Positions 1 through 12,825 of a stretch of 64,000 nt of DNA are shown here, piece by piece; the first letter of the stretch is position 1, and each line of letters starts with the position of its first letter. Location: the NCBI GenBank assembly GCA_000499405.2, contig HG738137.1:23420546-23484545 (forward strand), given 5' to 3'. The position numbers and the translations under genes were made by a program. The notes under the pieces were generated by a model. It did not search any database. It was not told the origin of the DNA and was given only the letters and a program-made list of their open reading frames with translations. This DNA is from Onchocerca volvulus. Taxonomy: Eukaryota > Nematoda > Chromadorea > Rhabditida > Onchocercidae.

Positions 1-3000
1 ATGTCACATTTGGGACGCCCAGATGGAATGAAAAAAATGGAATTCACATTGGAACCAGTTGTGGCGGAACTGAAAAATGTTCTCGGCAAGCAAGTTATCT
101 TATGTTTGTTTGAAAAATATGATCGATAACTATTCAGAGAAAAATATTAGTCGAAGGAGTTATTTGTTACTTATTATTGTCGTTCATTGTCTTTAAAAAA
201 AAGTCAGTCTCTCGACATAGCGTAAAAAGAAACAGTTTTGATCGTTTCTGCAGAGATGTCACGTTTGTACATGATTGTGTTGGACCAGAAACCGAAAAAG
301 TTACAGCTAATCCTGCTCCCGGCAGTGTTATTTTGCTTGAAAATCTTCGATTTTATTTGGAAGAAGAAGGAAAAGGTGTAAATGAGAAGGGTGAAAAGGT
401 ATGATTATTTGAAATGGAGTTTCTGAGAAAGATGATTATTTTACTGTTTCGCTTTTTAAAATGGAGCATGTGGATTGGCCGGTGATTCAGTGTATCGAAT
501 CTCTCATTTATTGAAATGTATGTCTAGTATAGTCTTGCATCTAATTATTCGATAAAAGGTGCTATTCGGCAAATCATTTACTTAATCCAGCAATTGAATC
601 AGTTGTGTCCAAATGTATAATTGACAGCTATCCAAAGAAAACACAGCATTTGATATACTTGAATAAGATTATTCATTTCAACAGTAGTCATTCAGTTCTA
701 TTTTCTAAATTCTGAGAATTAGTTGTAAGGATGCTTTAAAATCTTCGATTGGATATTATTAATATTATTATCTTATAAAAACTGAAATGATGGTTTTTTT
801 TCATCACAGTAATCAAATAAGTCGTTTCCTAGTTATAATCATTTCTTATTATTTAGTTTTAGGTAAAGGCATCACAAGATGACATCGACAAATTCCGTGC
901 ATCTTTGACAAAACACGGTGATGTTTATGTAAATGATGCATTTGGTACAGCACATCGTGCACATAGGTAAATATTGCTTTGTTTTATTGTATATATACAA
1001 AATAATATTATGCAGAGATTCAGAAAGATGCATCCTTTCTCAGCAATGATGTAATACTGCAAGTATTCGTTGTTGAAAAAAATTGTACAGTGCCAATTTT
1101 TCAGTCGTTTGTTTTAGACTATTTACTGGTTTACTTTCCATGAAACATTATGCCATAGTATTTTAAATCAAATTACGTCTTATTGCAATCATCCAACTAT
1201 CATCTGTGAAACAATTCTGATACGAATGTTTTTGTTAACAAATGAAAAAAAAAATCGAGTGATTGTCAGATGTATTTTTCCACGGAATTCATTTCCAGCT
1301 CTATGGTTGGTGTAAAACTGGACAAACGTGCCACTGGTTTTTTGATGAAAAAAGAGCTGGACTATTTTGCAAAAGCTCTGGATAATCCTGTTCCACCATT
1401 TCTGGCAATTTTGGGTGGTGCTAAAGTAGCAGACAAGATCCAGCTCATCCGCAATCTTTTAGATAAAGTATGGCAAAAAAATTTTTTTTAATATAAATTA
1501 CTTGTGTAAATGACTTTAAATGAAGTAATAATTGGGCAAGCTTGTAATTTACACTTTTTTTTGATTTCACATTTTTTATAATCAAATAGATAAGTACGAT
1601 AATTGAATATCCTTTTCATGTTGAAAATCCTAAAAGTAAACTTCCAGCGTTTTTGTTGTTAAATCGACATTCAGTAAATGTCTGTTGAAGCTTTCTTTGC
1701 TTCGTCTGATAAGTTAGAATCTTTTTGTGTTCATAAGAGATGTGAAGTTTTCAGCAGAGATACAATGCTGAAAAGGTGAAATCTTTTAAAGAAGTTAAAT
1801 AAGTATAAAAAGAGAAATGTGTTGTCTAGTTTTGATTTGAACCACTGAGTCATCTATATCTTGTTTGAACAGGTCAATGAAATGATCATTGGTGGTGGAA
1901 TGGCCTATACGTTTTTGAAGGTTATCAATAACATCAATATTGGAAAATCACTGTTTGACACAGAGGTAAGTAGTTAGTTAAGCTGTTCGACATAGACTAG
2001 AATTATGATTTTCATGATAAAATTTGCTGTCGTCCGTCCTCACAGAATTATATATATATATATAATCCAACTTATTGCCGACACGGATTACTTAAAGTAT
2101 CACAAATACTGCAGTAAATAGATACAAATAATATTATATAAATGATAGACATGACTTGTTTATTCTCAACTGGCAAATGTATTTTTCTTTGAAAAATACA
2201 TTTGCCAGTTGTATTTTTTTTCCTTCTTTGATACTAAAATCAGTGAAAGAATATTACTAATTTAAAGATTTGTGATTCTGTCAATAATGTCGAAAGTATC
2301 TTATGCAGTATTTGAGCGATCTTAATATATTAGCTGATGGCTATTATGGAACATTTTATTGCAGGGTGCCAAAATAGTGAATGAATTGATGGATAAGGCC
2401 AAAGGGAAAGGTGTAAAAATACATTTGCCAGTTGATTTCGTTATTGCTGATGATTTCAAGGAGGTATCGGTTTTCTTTTTCATCCGATAATGATTTGTTC
2501 CTTTCGAAAACTTTAAAAGCTGGAAGTTTCTTTTCCAAAAATTTTTCGTGTTTGTTCCAGGATGCCCAGTTCAAAACAGCAGACCTCAGTTCAGGTATTC
2601 CGGATGGATGGATGGGTCTTGATATTGGACCGGAAACAGCTAAACAATTTGCTGAAGTTGTAGGACGTGCAAAAACTGTTGTTTGGAATGGACCAGCAGG
2701 TGTTTTCGAGTGGGAGAATTTTTCGAAAGGAACAAAAGCTGTAATGGATGCTGTTGTTGATGTTACTTCCAAGGGAGCCGTTACTATCATTGGTTATTAT
2801 TTTTTTTTTCGTTCTGATTTGACTACGTTTCATTTTATTTTCATATAGCATCCTAGAAACTGCTTTTTTACTTTTTCAAGTTAAGCAATAAACGCTCGTA
2901 GTTTTATTGTTAAAGGTGGTGGTGATACGGCAACATGTTGCAAAAAATGGAAGACTGGTGACAAAGTGAGCCATGTTAGTACTGGTGGTGGTGCAAGTCT

Positions 3001-3542
3001 GGAATTGCTTGAAGGTAATTATATTTTTTTATATTAATTAGTGAAGAGTTATCTAGTTCTGATTATTTAGTCTCCTACTGCTTGATTTAAGTAGCCGGTA
3101 ATATTTCTTTTTTAGGTGGGTGATATTCCGAGCTAGAAATCTTAATTCCCTTTTTTAAGATTTTTGCCAGACAGATTATTAAGAATGGAGAAATGTTCCG
3201 CGAGTTTTCATGACATATGTTATGAAATACTTAGTTTGTGTATACATTTTATTTTCTTATTTCTTAGAACTTAGAATATTACTTACATTTCAAGTTTTTC
3301 TTTTGCCGCCTTTCTTTTGTAAATTGCTTTCATTGTTCTCACTATCAAATAATTAATTCATCGTAATTAGAGATGATAATTCTGTCTTTTCTTTTCATTG
3401 ATAATTTTCATACATCATAGGTGACATAGACAGTGTTCTCTTTTTTAAATGTATGAGCAAAGAAAAATATCTTGAATTTCAATTTAATGCTTATATTTCA
3501 GGAAAAGTGCTTCCTGGTGTTGATGCGCTTTCTCCGGCGTAA
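1..3542 (+). CDS. pgk-1: Phosphoglycerate kinase, 3' nine exons (5' end outside window)
   Basis: Glycolytic enzyme that moves phosphate from 1,3-bisphosphoglycerate to ADP in the cytosol. Exons read from the sequence: 1-89, 254-398, 863-966, 1299-1467, 1873-1965, 2365-2463, 2561-2792, 2916-3014, 3502-3542 (TAA). Phases match at every junction and give 356 residues, so only about 60 N-terminal residues lie outside the window. Family landmarks in order: [119 protein letters not shown], the phosphate-binding region [17 protein letters not shown], and a C-terminal LPGVDALSP. The first intron appears to use a GC donor (GCAAGT at 90-95). The intron before 2365 carries a hairpin copied from the coding sequence of the next exon. 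The product call is secure from motif order; exon edges are by eye. Confidence 0.96.
2167..2211. repeat. Perfect 20-bp inverted repeat in a pgk intron, copied from exon
   Basis: Arms 2167-2186 and 2192-2211 are exact reverse complements around a 5-base loop (CTTTG). The right arm is identical over 20 bases to coding positions 2415-2434 in the next pgk exon, where it encodes the start of the LPVDF segment. The left arm is therefore antisense to that exon. Confidence 0.9.
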
Positions 3543-6267
3543 ACACGTATTAGAAAATTAAGAAAATGATATTTATTATTTGCAATCCATAAATAATATA
3601 ACAATAATATTGCCATGATAAATATTATTAATGATGGAATATAACTATTCATATGTCGACGTGCAAAATAGTTTATGAAAACTTAGCATTTAATTTTTTT
3701 CGAGTAGTATATTAAAAAATAATCATTCTGCTTTGTTTTTATTGTTGGTATTCTTAAACTTATTTCTAGTAAAACATTTTTTTGTACAATCAGTATTTTG
3801 ACACAGATTATCATAACAAGTGGAAGATTTTAATCATCTTTCAATTCTGCCATTTTCGTCCTTTTATCCAGTGCAGATCGATTCAGGAAAAATTATATCT
3901 TTATACTTGTCGGACATGGTTGCACATCAAATTATGGACAGGAATCATTTATCATGGCAATCTTAAATATCCGTCGTTTATCCCTGCTCACTGATCTGGT
4001 TATAATTATGCTCTAATTTAATTGGAATTTTGTGCTGAAAGGATAAGTTGCTCGAAATCTTTGCTGATTACCATTTGATTAATATTGTTCCGAAATCGAT
4101 AGGAATGAGATGGTCAGAAGAATTCATGCGTCGTGGGTGTAGATAATATAACTGATGTATTTTTAATTCGAATCGAATTTTTTGACGAGTCTTTAGTAAA
4201 GAAATCTGAAATTTGTTTAGGAAATTTTCTCTGAAATTTCAAAATTCACTGCAAAAGGAAATCAATTGCCAAAATGATATGAAGTTTTGAGTTTGAATTG
4301 CATGAAATTTTTCATGTGAATAATATTTTGAAATAATTTCAGATATATGTTTCCTAGTACTTGGTAATTTACTGTTAGTAGGAAATAATTTTCATCAAAA
4401 AAATGAAAAAATTATATTTTACTATGAATTAAGTTAAAATTAGAAGATTTGACACATCATCAAAATCAAGGTGATACAGCGGTGAGATTTTGAGAACTTA
4501 GATGAATCACAGACGATCTCACGAGAATTTGTTGGAAAATTTTGTTTTTGCAAAAACAGAATTGTATCGTTGGATACATCATCAATTTAATTATCGAAAT
4601 TCAAATCATTACATAAGAACCAGTCAGTTAATTAATTAATTGCTACAGGGTTTCCCAGTTTATTGTGAACTTTCAGAAGTATGTCAACTCTATTTTTAGA
4701 GTGTTATCTAGTTAAAACAAATTTTACAGAAATTATTGCAAAAAGAAAAAAAAAGATTAGAAATGGCCTTCGAAAATGTCCAGATTTGAAATATCTTGAC
4801 TAGAATAATAAATCTAACTAACTATTAACTTTTTTTTTTCTCACTACGTAACAAACAATTCCATAAGTAACAAATTAGAAACTTTATAATTTTTTTTGAC
4901 TAGTAGCCAATATAATGAAACCAAAAAAGTGATTAGCAAGATACTATCTGCTCTTTTCTTCAAATTATCTAATATACGTGGTTACTGTAATCTACCGTAT
5001 TAAGCTCGTTACAGTCAATTATAAATTGTTGTTGTAATATACATAATAATAATCAAATTATCCATAGCTATAGTAAACGATGTGAAATTTAAACATTTCC
5101 TTGAAAAAAAAAAATGATTTAAAAATCAATAAACTATGGATTCATAAAATTCCCTCTGTACAGTCAAAAAATATAAAAACAGGAAAGAAGATTTTTTTCT
5201 AGCAACGGCAATCAAAAAATAATTGCTATTTTTTGATTACCGTAATGAAAAGCTTTGGAAGTTAGGAATAAAGTAAGAAAATTTGATTCGAAAAAAAAAT
5301 TTAATGTTCTTATTGGTTTATTGATATGAGCATATTTTAGCCAGAAAGAGTAATGGAAGACTGGGATTTTAAATTGATAGCAATAAATTAAATAGCCCAG
5401 CAAAGTTAGAAAGGAAATGCATTATATTAAGAATGAGTAATTCGATAAAGTATATCAAGTGCTTAGCTGTACATTGAGCCAGTTAAATTGATTAAAATTA
5501 TGAAGTAATTTTTAAATCAGATCTGTTTTATCCCAAATAAAAATCCAAATTGGAAATTTAAAATTTTTTCTGAATTATCAAGAATTTTTAATTTCTTTCT
5601 TCCAAAAATACATCAACATTAGAGTTAGAATCTCAATAATCTTTGATCGTAATTAAATGATTCTGACAAAGTAATGAATGCATTTCAATTTTTTCAAGTA
5701 TGAAATTATAAATTAACTTAAATATCGACTTGATTAACAATTAATATTAATTTAATTTATTTCCTTACCGATGTCAAGCAATCTTCATCCAACATAAATA
5801 TATTAAATTTGGTAAAAAGAATTAAAGTTTAACAACTAGTAAAATTAGTGCTGAAGGAAAAAAAATAAATGCTGAAATCGAAATTAAAAATAACATTCTT
5901 TACAAAAACATTAGTATTTCAATTATTTGAGAATCAAGTTATAGAATAAATTATATTAATCATATCTTCAAATAAAAAATAAAGGTATAATTATTTCGAG
6001 GAAATTGTTGAAAGTAAGATGAAAAAATTAATAAATAAATTTAAAATTGAATTTAAAAAAAAAATTGTTGATGAAGTTATTTAAAATTTATCTTCTTTAT
6101 ATATGGCAAAATGCTAATTTTTCACACAGGAAAAAAGTATTTATGTTTATTGATATTTTTATTTTTTTAATAGTAAGTGAATGCATGATTTAATTCTTTG
6201 TTCATTAAAATTTCTTTGTTTTTTTTTTTTTTTTTTTAAATATTGTATCCGAAATGATCGATAATTT

Positions 6268-6349
6268 AAATGTACTTTAATTCCCAATTGCTTAAATTCA
6301 TTTATTTGAAATGTACTTTAATTACCAATTGCTTAAATTGATTTATTTG
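6268..6349. repeat. 41-bp tandem duplication
   Basis: Two adjacent copies beginning AAATGTACTTTAATT, at 6268 and 6309, each running on through CAATTGCTTAAATT to TTTATTTGA, with only a few differences. Non-coding. Confidence 0.85.
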
Positions 6350-6833
6350 AAGGATTGCTTTCGTTGAAAATGCTATTATATTGTATTATTCAAATGAGAC
6401 ATTTTAAATCAGTTCATTGAAAACTTTTTCCTTTTCCCTCTTTCCTCACAAACAAAATTGGTTTTTGATAATAGTTTGAAGAAAATTTATTTTTATTCAC
6501 TTCTACTAGACACATTCATATCGAATGGGAAGAAAAAAAAAAAAAAAAAGGTTGGAAAAGAAGGCGGAAAAATGAAAAGGGAAATGTTCCGAAGCTTGGT
6601 GTGTAATTATTATAAGTGTATTGGTGTATATGTATATGTGAATATGTATGTCTCTATTTGTGATAGAATTTCATAAAATTAGTTAGACCGAGATTAAAGT
6701 GAAACTAACATCTGAGATTTAAGTCTAAGACAACAAATTTAAATCTTGGGACAAAAAAAAAAATAATTTTAAAAATTACTTGAAATCATTATCAAATTTA
6801 AATAGAGATAGATGATGATGATAGCGATATCTG

Positions 6834-7055
6834 CTTAGCAACGGATATTCTTATTCTTATTCTTATTCGAATCTTTGGATACAGAATAATGATTGTAATT
6901 ATGATAAAAAAAAAAAATAATCATGGTAACAAGTAACGATAAACACTTAGCAACGCTATTCTTATTCGAATCTTTGGATGATAGGAATTATGATTATAAT
7001 TACGATGAGAGTAAAATAATCGTGATAACAAATAATGATATGCACTTAGCAATCG
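6834..7055. repeat. Near-tandem repeat, unit about 100-112 bp, upstream of the ZC2HC1 gene
   Basis: Units start with CTTAGCAA at 6834, 6946 and, partly, 7045. Each full unit continues with TATTCTTATTCGAATCTTTGG, then an AATTATGATTATAATTA-like block, then AATAATCGTGATAACAA. It ends about 130 bp before the first exon of the next gene, so it lies in the likely promoter region; any regulatory role is inference. Confidence 0.7.
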
Positions 7056-7186
7056 ATTTTTCTTACTCCATTTAAACACCACATTTGCTTCCCATAGTTA
7101 CGCTTATGTCTGTGACACTTCAGAATTTTTTCACACTCTTCTAATCCATTTCATTTCACAGTTATCAATTTATAATTAACAGAAGG

Positions 7187-10100
7187 ATGGGTAAGTTTAT
7201 TTTTTGAAATTATTTCCAAAATATTTGTCTTGTAACTTTTGTTTTATTGCATATTATTTAAAATTTCTATTAATTAATTTTGCTAAACGATGCAACTTAC
7301 AGTATTCGATAATTTTCTATTTATTTTTGCTTCTTTTTTGCCTCAATCATTGGCTATTGCTTTTTTGTTTGATAATAGTTTCATGCAATGCCTTAAATTG
7401 AATAGAATAAAGAGAAAAATTTTTCTTTTACTTCCGAAAATGTATTGCATATTATTTATTGATCAATTTATCCGCGTCCTCTGGAAAGAAAAAAAAAACG
7501 CATGAAAAACTTCTTTATGCTTCAAATTATTTCACTCTCAAACTTCCCATAAGCTTTTTGGATCATAATTATTGATATATTTCCTTAAAAAAAAAAAAAG
7601 AAAAAGCACTTGCAATTCAGTTTCGAACCGAAATATTTACATTTCCAGCATTAATTGACTTTGAAGTATGACATAGAAAGATAAAAAACTTATTTTAGCT
7701 AATTTACCGAAGGAAAATGAGCAAGTGCATCCATGTGAAGTTTGTGGACGAAGTTTTGTGAAAAATAGTCTGGTAAGCACTAATTATATAAATTAACATT
7801 TCACCAAATTTTGTTAAGATAATTGCAATTTTGTTGATACAATTTAAAAAATGCTATTTATTTATAGATTCAAATGTAGAATAAAAAATTGTGCGTTTGC
7901 CAAATTTATTGGTTAATATTAGAATGAGAAATGCTTTAAATTCAAAGTTATTTATCATTTTGACAATTTTTTAAATTAAAAAATGAAATTTCAATGGTAT
8001 TTATCTTGAAGGAAAAAATAATATTATAAATGACAATAATGTAATTTTCGATGATTTATCATTTTTTCATTTATATCTGATTTAAATGAAATTATTGTTA
8101 TTCGCAAAATAGAATACAAAGTTAAGGTTACAAATAGCATAGTTAACAAAAAGAAAAAATGATATCAAAATACTAATTCAGCAGTTATTCATTTCAAGGA
8201 ATCATTCAGGTGAAACATGAAACAGTTTGCCGAAAAATGGCGAAAGCAAAACGGAAAGTGTTTGATTCCGGAAAACAGCGAGCAACCGGATCGGATATCA
8301 CTATTGATAATGTTGTAAATGCTCGAAAAGAACGCGAAATGGTTACTTTTTATAAGTCAAATAAATCAGACTTTATTGATAATAACCGAATTAATCAAAA
8401 ATTATTGATAAAAATATTCTATTCAAGAGGTAGGAAATGGCAGTTAAACATTATAATTTGACGATCTAATCATTTAATTGCAATCATATCATATCACTAT
8501 GGATAAGATAGATATCCTAAATGATCGTAAATATTATTGTTCATTTGATCAAATGATCAAGAGAAAAAAAAATCCGCAAAAGGAAATGATGACAAATTTA
8601 GTAATTTTTCTTATTTTTGAACAAAACTTAATTGAGATGATATCCAAAAGCAATTGCAATAAAAACTTTTCAGATTCCTAAGATGTCCATTACTTGCTCA
8701 AATAGGAAAGTTTTATTAATTTTTTAAATGACAAAACAAAGGCGAAAATGTAGCAGATTTGAGAAATTGTCAAAAATCAATACTATAACATTTAAATTTT
8801 CATTTTTTTTTTTAAATGGAATTTACCATTTTTCAAATCAATTTTCAAAATTTGCGTATTATATAAATGCTAGAAATCAATAAATCAATAAATTACAGCT
8901 TGGTGGTACATTTCCAAGACCTAAAACAAGTTGGCGTGAAAGGCATGAAACATTCGTCAATGCTGTATCAATATCAAAACAGGCTAATTATTCAATCGAT
9001 ATAACACCAAAAGGTTGAATTTTTCTGTCAATAAAAGTATGAAATTGTAAATAAAAACAATTATTAAAATATTAGTTAACAATTTCTTAATTTCATAAAT
9101 ATGATCTTAAATATTTAATGACCAAATTGATGATATAATGACCAAATTAATGATTTTGATTAAGACACAAAAAGAAATTCAATCATTTTAAGTGTAGGAA
9201 AATATATTTTTAAAAATTTTGATCAAAAAAATCAATAATAAGGTCATTACAACTACTTTAATAAATTAATGCGACTCTTTTATTGAATCGAATCTTTAAT
9301 CATGACTAATATATTATATGTGTTAATAAAAACAACATTTTAATAATTCAAACGATTAATTAAACAACATATACTTTACATACTAAGCAATATTCTTAAA
9401 TTTTCCCATATCATCTCGAATAATTCAATGAATTTTTGCTATTTTAGATATTTGATAATCTTATCAGTTATTAGTGATTTCTACTGTGTTTATCATATTT
9501 AATATACTTTTTTTTTGGTATTTAACTAATATTTCTAATAATTTTTTATATTTAACATTTAAAAATATTCACATTGTTTAACATTAAAAAAATCAAATAA
9601 CTTTGCTATATGCTTATTTATGATAAATAAATCACTGAATTTCAATGAAAATACACCATGAAAAATATTCTTCTCAAATTTTTAAACCTACATTTCTCAG
9701 CTATATTAAAAATAAATAAATTTGAATTTTTTAAAAAGTTTTTAATTTGTTAAAAAATTTGAAATTTGTACATAATTCCGTATGTTAATACGATCAAAAT
9801 TAATTATCCTAAATTTTGCTTGTTAATCAAATTACAATAGGATATGCAAATTCATATTGCAAAAGTGTAGCAAAATTAATTGAATTAGCTGAAAATTTCG
9901 TCATGTTTTAGTTTTTATTAATGACAAAGCTTTGATTAACTAAATCAGTCATCTAAAGTGGAATTAAAAAGAAATTTAGTTTTATTTTTAATTTTATATT
10001 TATTCCTATGCCTCGTCTGAAAAAATGATTGAATAATATGAGTTATATTCGATACTGTAGTGTTACATTGATAATACATGCTAATGACTTAATTAACAAA

Positions 10101-12116
10101 TAATGCTAATATTATAATTAAAAAAAGGAATTCTTTCCTGCATGTAATAGTGCTCACATAAATTGCATAACTTTTTGTTTTATTGCTTTATATTAATTCT
10201 AATTAGAATAATTAGCATGAAGATTTCGAAAAGATTTATTAATTTAAATAGTAATAAATTGATTATTTAAATTAAGCAAATGTAATTTCATTGATAAATC
10301 ATTTTAGATTACGTGAAATGCAAATATTGCGGTCGCAGTTTTAACGAAGCAGCCGCAGAACGGCATATTCCATTTTGTAAAACGCAACAAGAAAAGAAAG
10401 GACCGATGAAGGTAAAAAAGTAATTGTTGTCAAATTTTTCGTTTCAAATTAATTTAGTAAAATTAAAATAAGACTCCACTTTATTTAGATGATGCGATTA
10501 ATTATAATATTAAAAAGAGTTGAAATTTGATATCATATTAAAATTAAATTGAAATTAATATTGGAATTACTACTCGAAATTGAATAAATTACAAATAAAT
10601 AACGTTTAATGGTTTAGGAATTTTATAGTATTTTGTAAAATATTATGATCAATCATTCCATTATTAGAAATCAAAATTCTATTTTACAACTTTTTTTTAT
10701 AACTTTTTTCCATATTTTATGACTTTTTTCCATGACTTTTTTGAATAATTTTTTTATAAGAAAGTAATGACTCAGAAAATTAAGATGACATATTAGTAAC
10801 AGTTTTAATTATTTGTTCCATTCCTTTCTTTTCCTGTTTAGTATCAATTTCACATTACAATATAACTAATAATGTAAAGCTATTTTTCATAAATGATAAT
10901 CTGACAAAAATATTTTTCGGAATGAATTTAAAATTTCGTCATTTTTAGAATTGATATTAAATTTTTGTTCATAAATTGTCAAATTATAGGCGCGAATAAA
11001 AATTATTTCTAAAATCGTAATATTTCAAGATATCTTTAACAACAATTTAATTATTCCGAAACTATTGCAATCTTTTTATGCAACATGGTAGCAAACTTGT
11101 AATAAAAATTTTAAAGAAAAAACTATTCTATAGTATGTTCTAATAAATATTCGACTAAAAAGTGTTGCAAAATGTATGGCAAATGAGCGACTTTAATTGA
11201 ATTATTATAGAATACTGCAAATTTAGGTACAAAAAATAAAGTCGCAACCATCTAATATGACAATGGCACGACCACAAGCTGATGATTGTCATCAATTAAG
11301 TAATAAATCATTAAATCGTGATAACAAGATGACGTCGAAGAAAAATGTTTCTCATCCAGCAATATCAGAACGTCATCTAAAAATCTCTTCGAGGCGATCT
11401 GAATCATTACAAAGATCACGTGTTGATAATAGCAGTGATAATGATCGACGAAGAGAAATGAGTTCATCAAGAACGTAAATCGTTTTATTTATTCGTTCAT
11501 TCAATTGTATATTTTTAAATATTTTCAAAAATCATGAATAATTTCATCAAAAATTATCATTTTTTTCATAAATCATAAGTGAAATATTTATTGAATTAAT
11601 TAAAGTATATTTATACATTTGTTAATGATTACATATATCATAAATGCATCCTATCATATACATTACATATATTTTCAGCAGTGCTATTTATGCATGCAGG
11701 AGTATTTGCATGCAAAATATAATTACTGCATATGCATTTGCACCTGTAATTTCATTTTCTTATAAAGTAATAAAGAATTAAAGTGAAGAATAATTTAAAA
11801 TAATTTTTGTTGCAGAAGAAATAATTCTGCTACACGTCCACCTAATAAATTTGGTGGACAAATGAGCAATACATCGGAACGACAACGAATAAATTCTTTG
11901 TAAGTAATTTTTCTCAATTTTCGCCTGGAAAAAAGCTAGTAATTAATTAATTATTAAAATTAATTCTACGAATAATTACACCTGAAAGATTAATTTTTCA
12001 GGAGTTCATATCAAACTAATAGACGAGAAAAAACATCTGTATTATCCCGATCCCGACAATCATCTTTTATCAAAAAAGGCAGTGATACAACAACAATTAC
12101 AAAAAAAAGAATTTGA
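7187..12116 (+). CDS. ZC2HC1: ZC2HC1-family C2HC zinc-finger protein
   Basis: Eight exons with consistent phases: 7187-7190, 7699-7772, 8210-8341, 8899-9013, 10308-10411, 11227-11474, 11816-11899, 12002-12116 (TGA), giving 291 residues. Two C2HC fingers are visible: C14-x2-C17-x11-H29-x3-C33 and C113-x2-C116-x11-H128-x3-C132. The segment after the first finger (KAKRKVFDSGKQRATGSDI) and the SWRERHETFVNAV block before the second match what I know of ZC2HC1/FAM164 proteins. The C-terminal 150 residues are basic and Ser/Arg-rich, probably disordered. The first coding exon holds only ATG plus one base, between an acceptor at 7181-7182 and the donor GTAAGT at 7191; that acceptor may be a spliced-leader site. 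A candidate AATAAA lies at 12412. The molecular function of the family is poorly known. The family call is strong. Confidence 0.9.
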
Positions 12117-12825
12117 AAAGAATTCAGAATTTTCGAAATACTCTGAGTGATAAATAATTGATTTTATATAGTGTAAACATCTGCGAATAGACCTGTGTAA
12201 AAATAAAAATTTGGACAAAGTTTTTTGTGGGATTGGAAACTGGGAATGATTGGATTTGTTGTGCAACGAGAATTTGATTTGACAACTTTATTCGTTGCAA
12301 TTACGATACAAAACAATTGATGGTTATCGATAACAAATGAAAATTGGGTAGGGATGTTATCTAAATATTGGGATAAATTTGAATGTAAAGATTAGAAAAG
12401 TAAGAAAAAGAAATAAAAGTATCAGTGAGTTAAGTGAATGAATGATTTTATCAGATAAAAGCTTTTTTACAGTGAGACTGTTTACAACATTTGATAGCAT
12501 TTGTAATTTCGATGATTTACAATTTCCCGCGAGTTTAATAGCATATTTGAAGAAGAAATGTAAACGTTATAATCAATCGTTAAATATTATCGTTAATCTA
12601 ACAATTCATTTGATAGAATGATTTGTAGCTAAAGAGAATATAATTTAAATATTCAGCTTGGCGATCCTGCTTTCTTCAGAATCTTTACTGTTGTTTACAG
12701 CAGCTGCTCATTCTTTTGTAACAGGAGGATAACGAAATTTGTCCATTTTTTTCGACATCATCATATCGATTATTGAATTAATCAAAATTGTTGAGTTCAT
12801 ACTCTTCTTTTCTTGGACCAGCGAT

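Larger units (their letters stand above)
3543..7182. other. Intergenic AT-rich stretch between pgk and the ZC2HC1 gene
   Basis: No convincing gene. Frames such as 3782-3994 and 6458-6676 have composition expected of chance open frames and no splice or family support. The stretch holds homopolymer tracts, a 41-bp tandem duplication (6268-6349) and a roughly 100-112 bp near-tandem repeat just upstream of the next gene. Confidence 0.6.

Noticed and set aside
177..404. Open frame covering a pgk exon plus its flanking intron
   Set aside because: Only 254-398 is the real exon; the first part is intron and starts on a non-ATG codon.
2356..2851. Two minus-strand open frames over pgk exons
   Set aside because: Antisense shadows of the exons 2365-2463 and 2561-2792.
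3782..3994. 70-codon plus-strand frame after pgk
   Set aside because: No family, no splice support, composition of chance AT-rich sequence.
11252..11470. Minus-strand frame opposite a ZC2HC1 exon
   Set aside because: Shadow of the Ser/Arg-rich exon 11227-11474.
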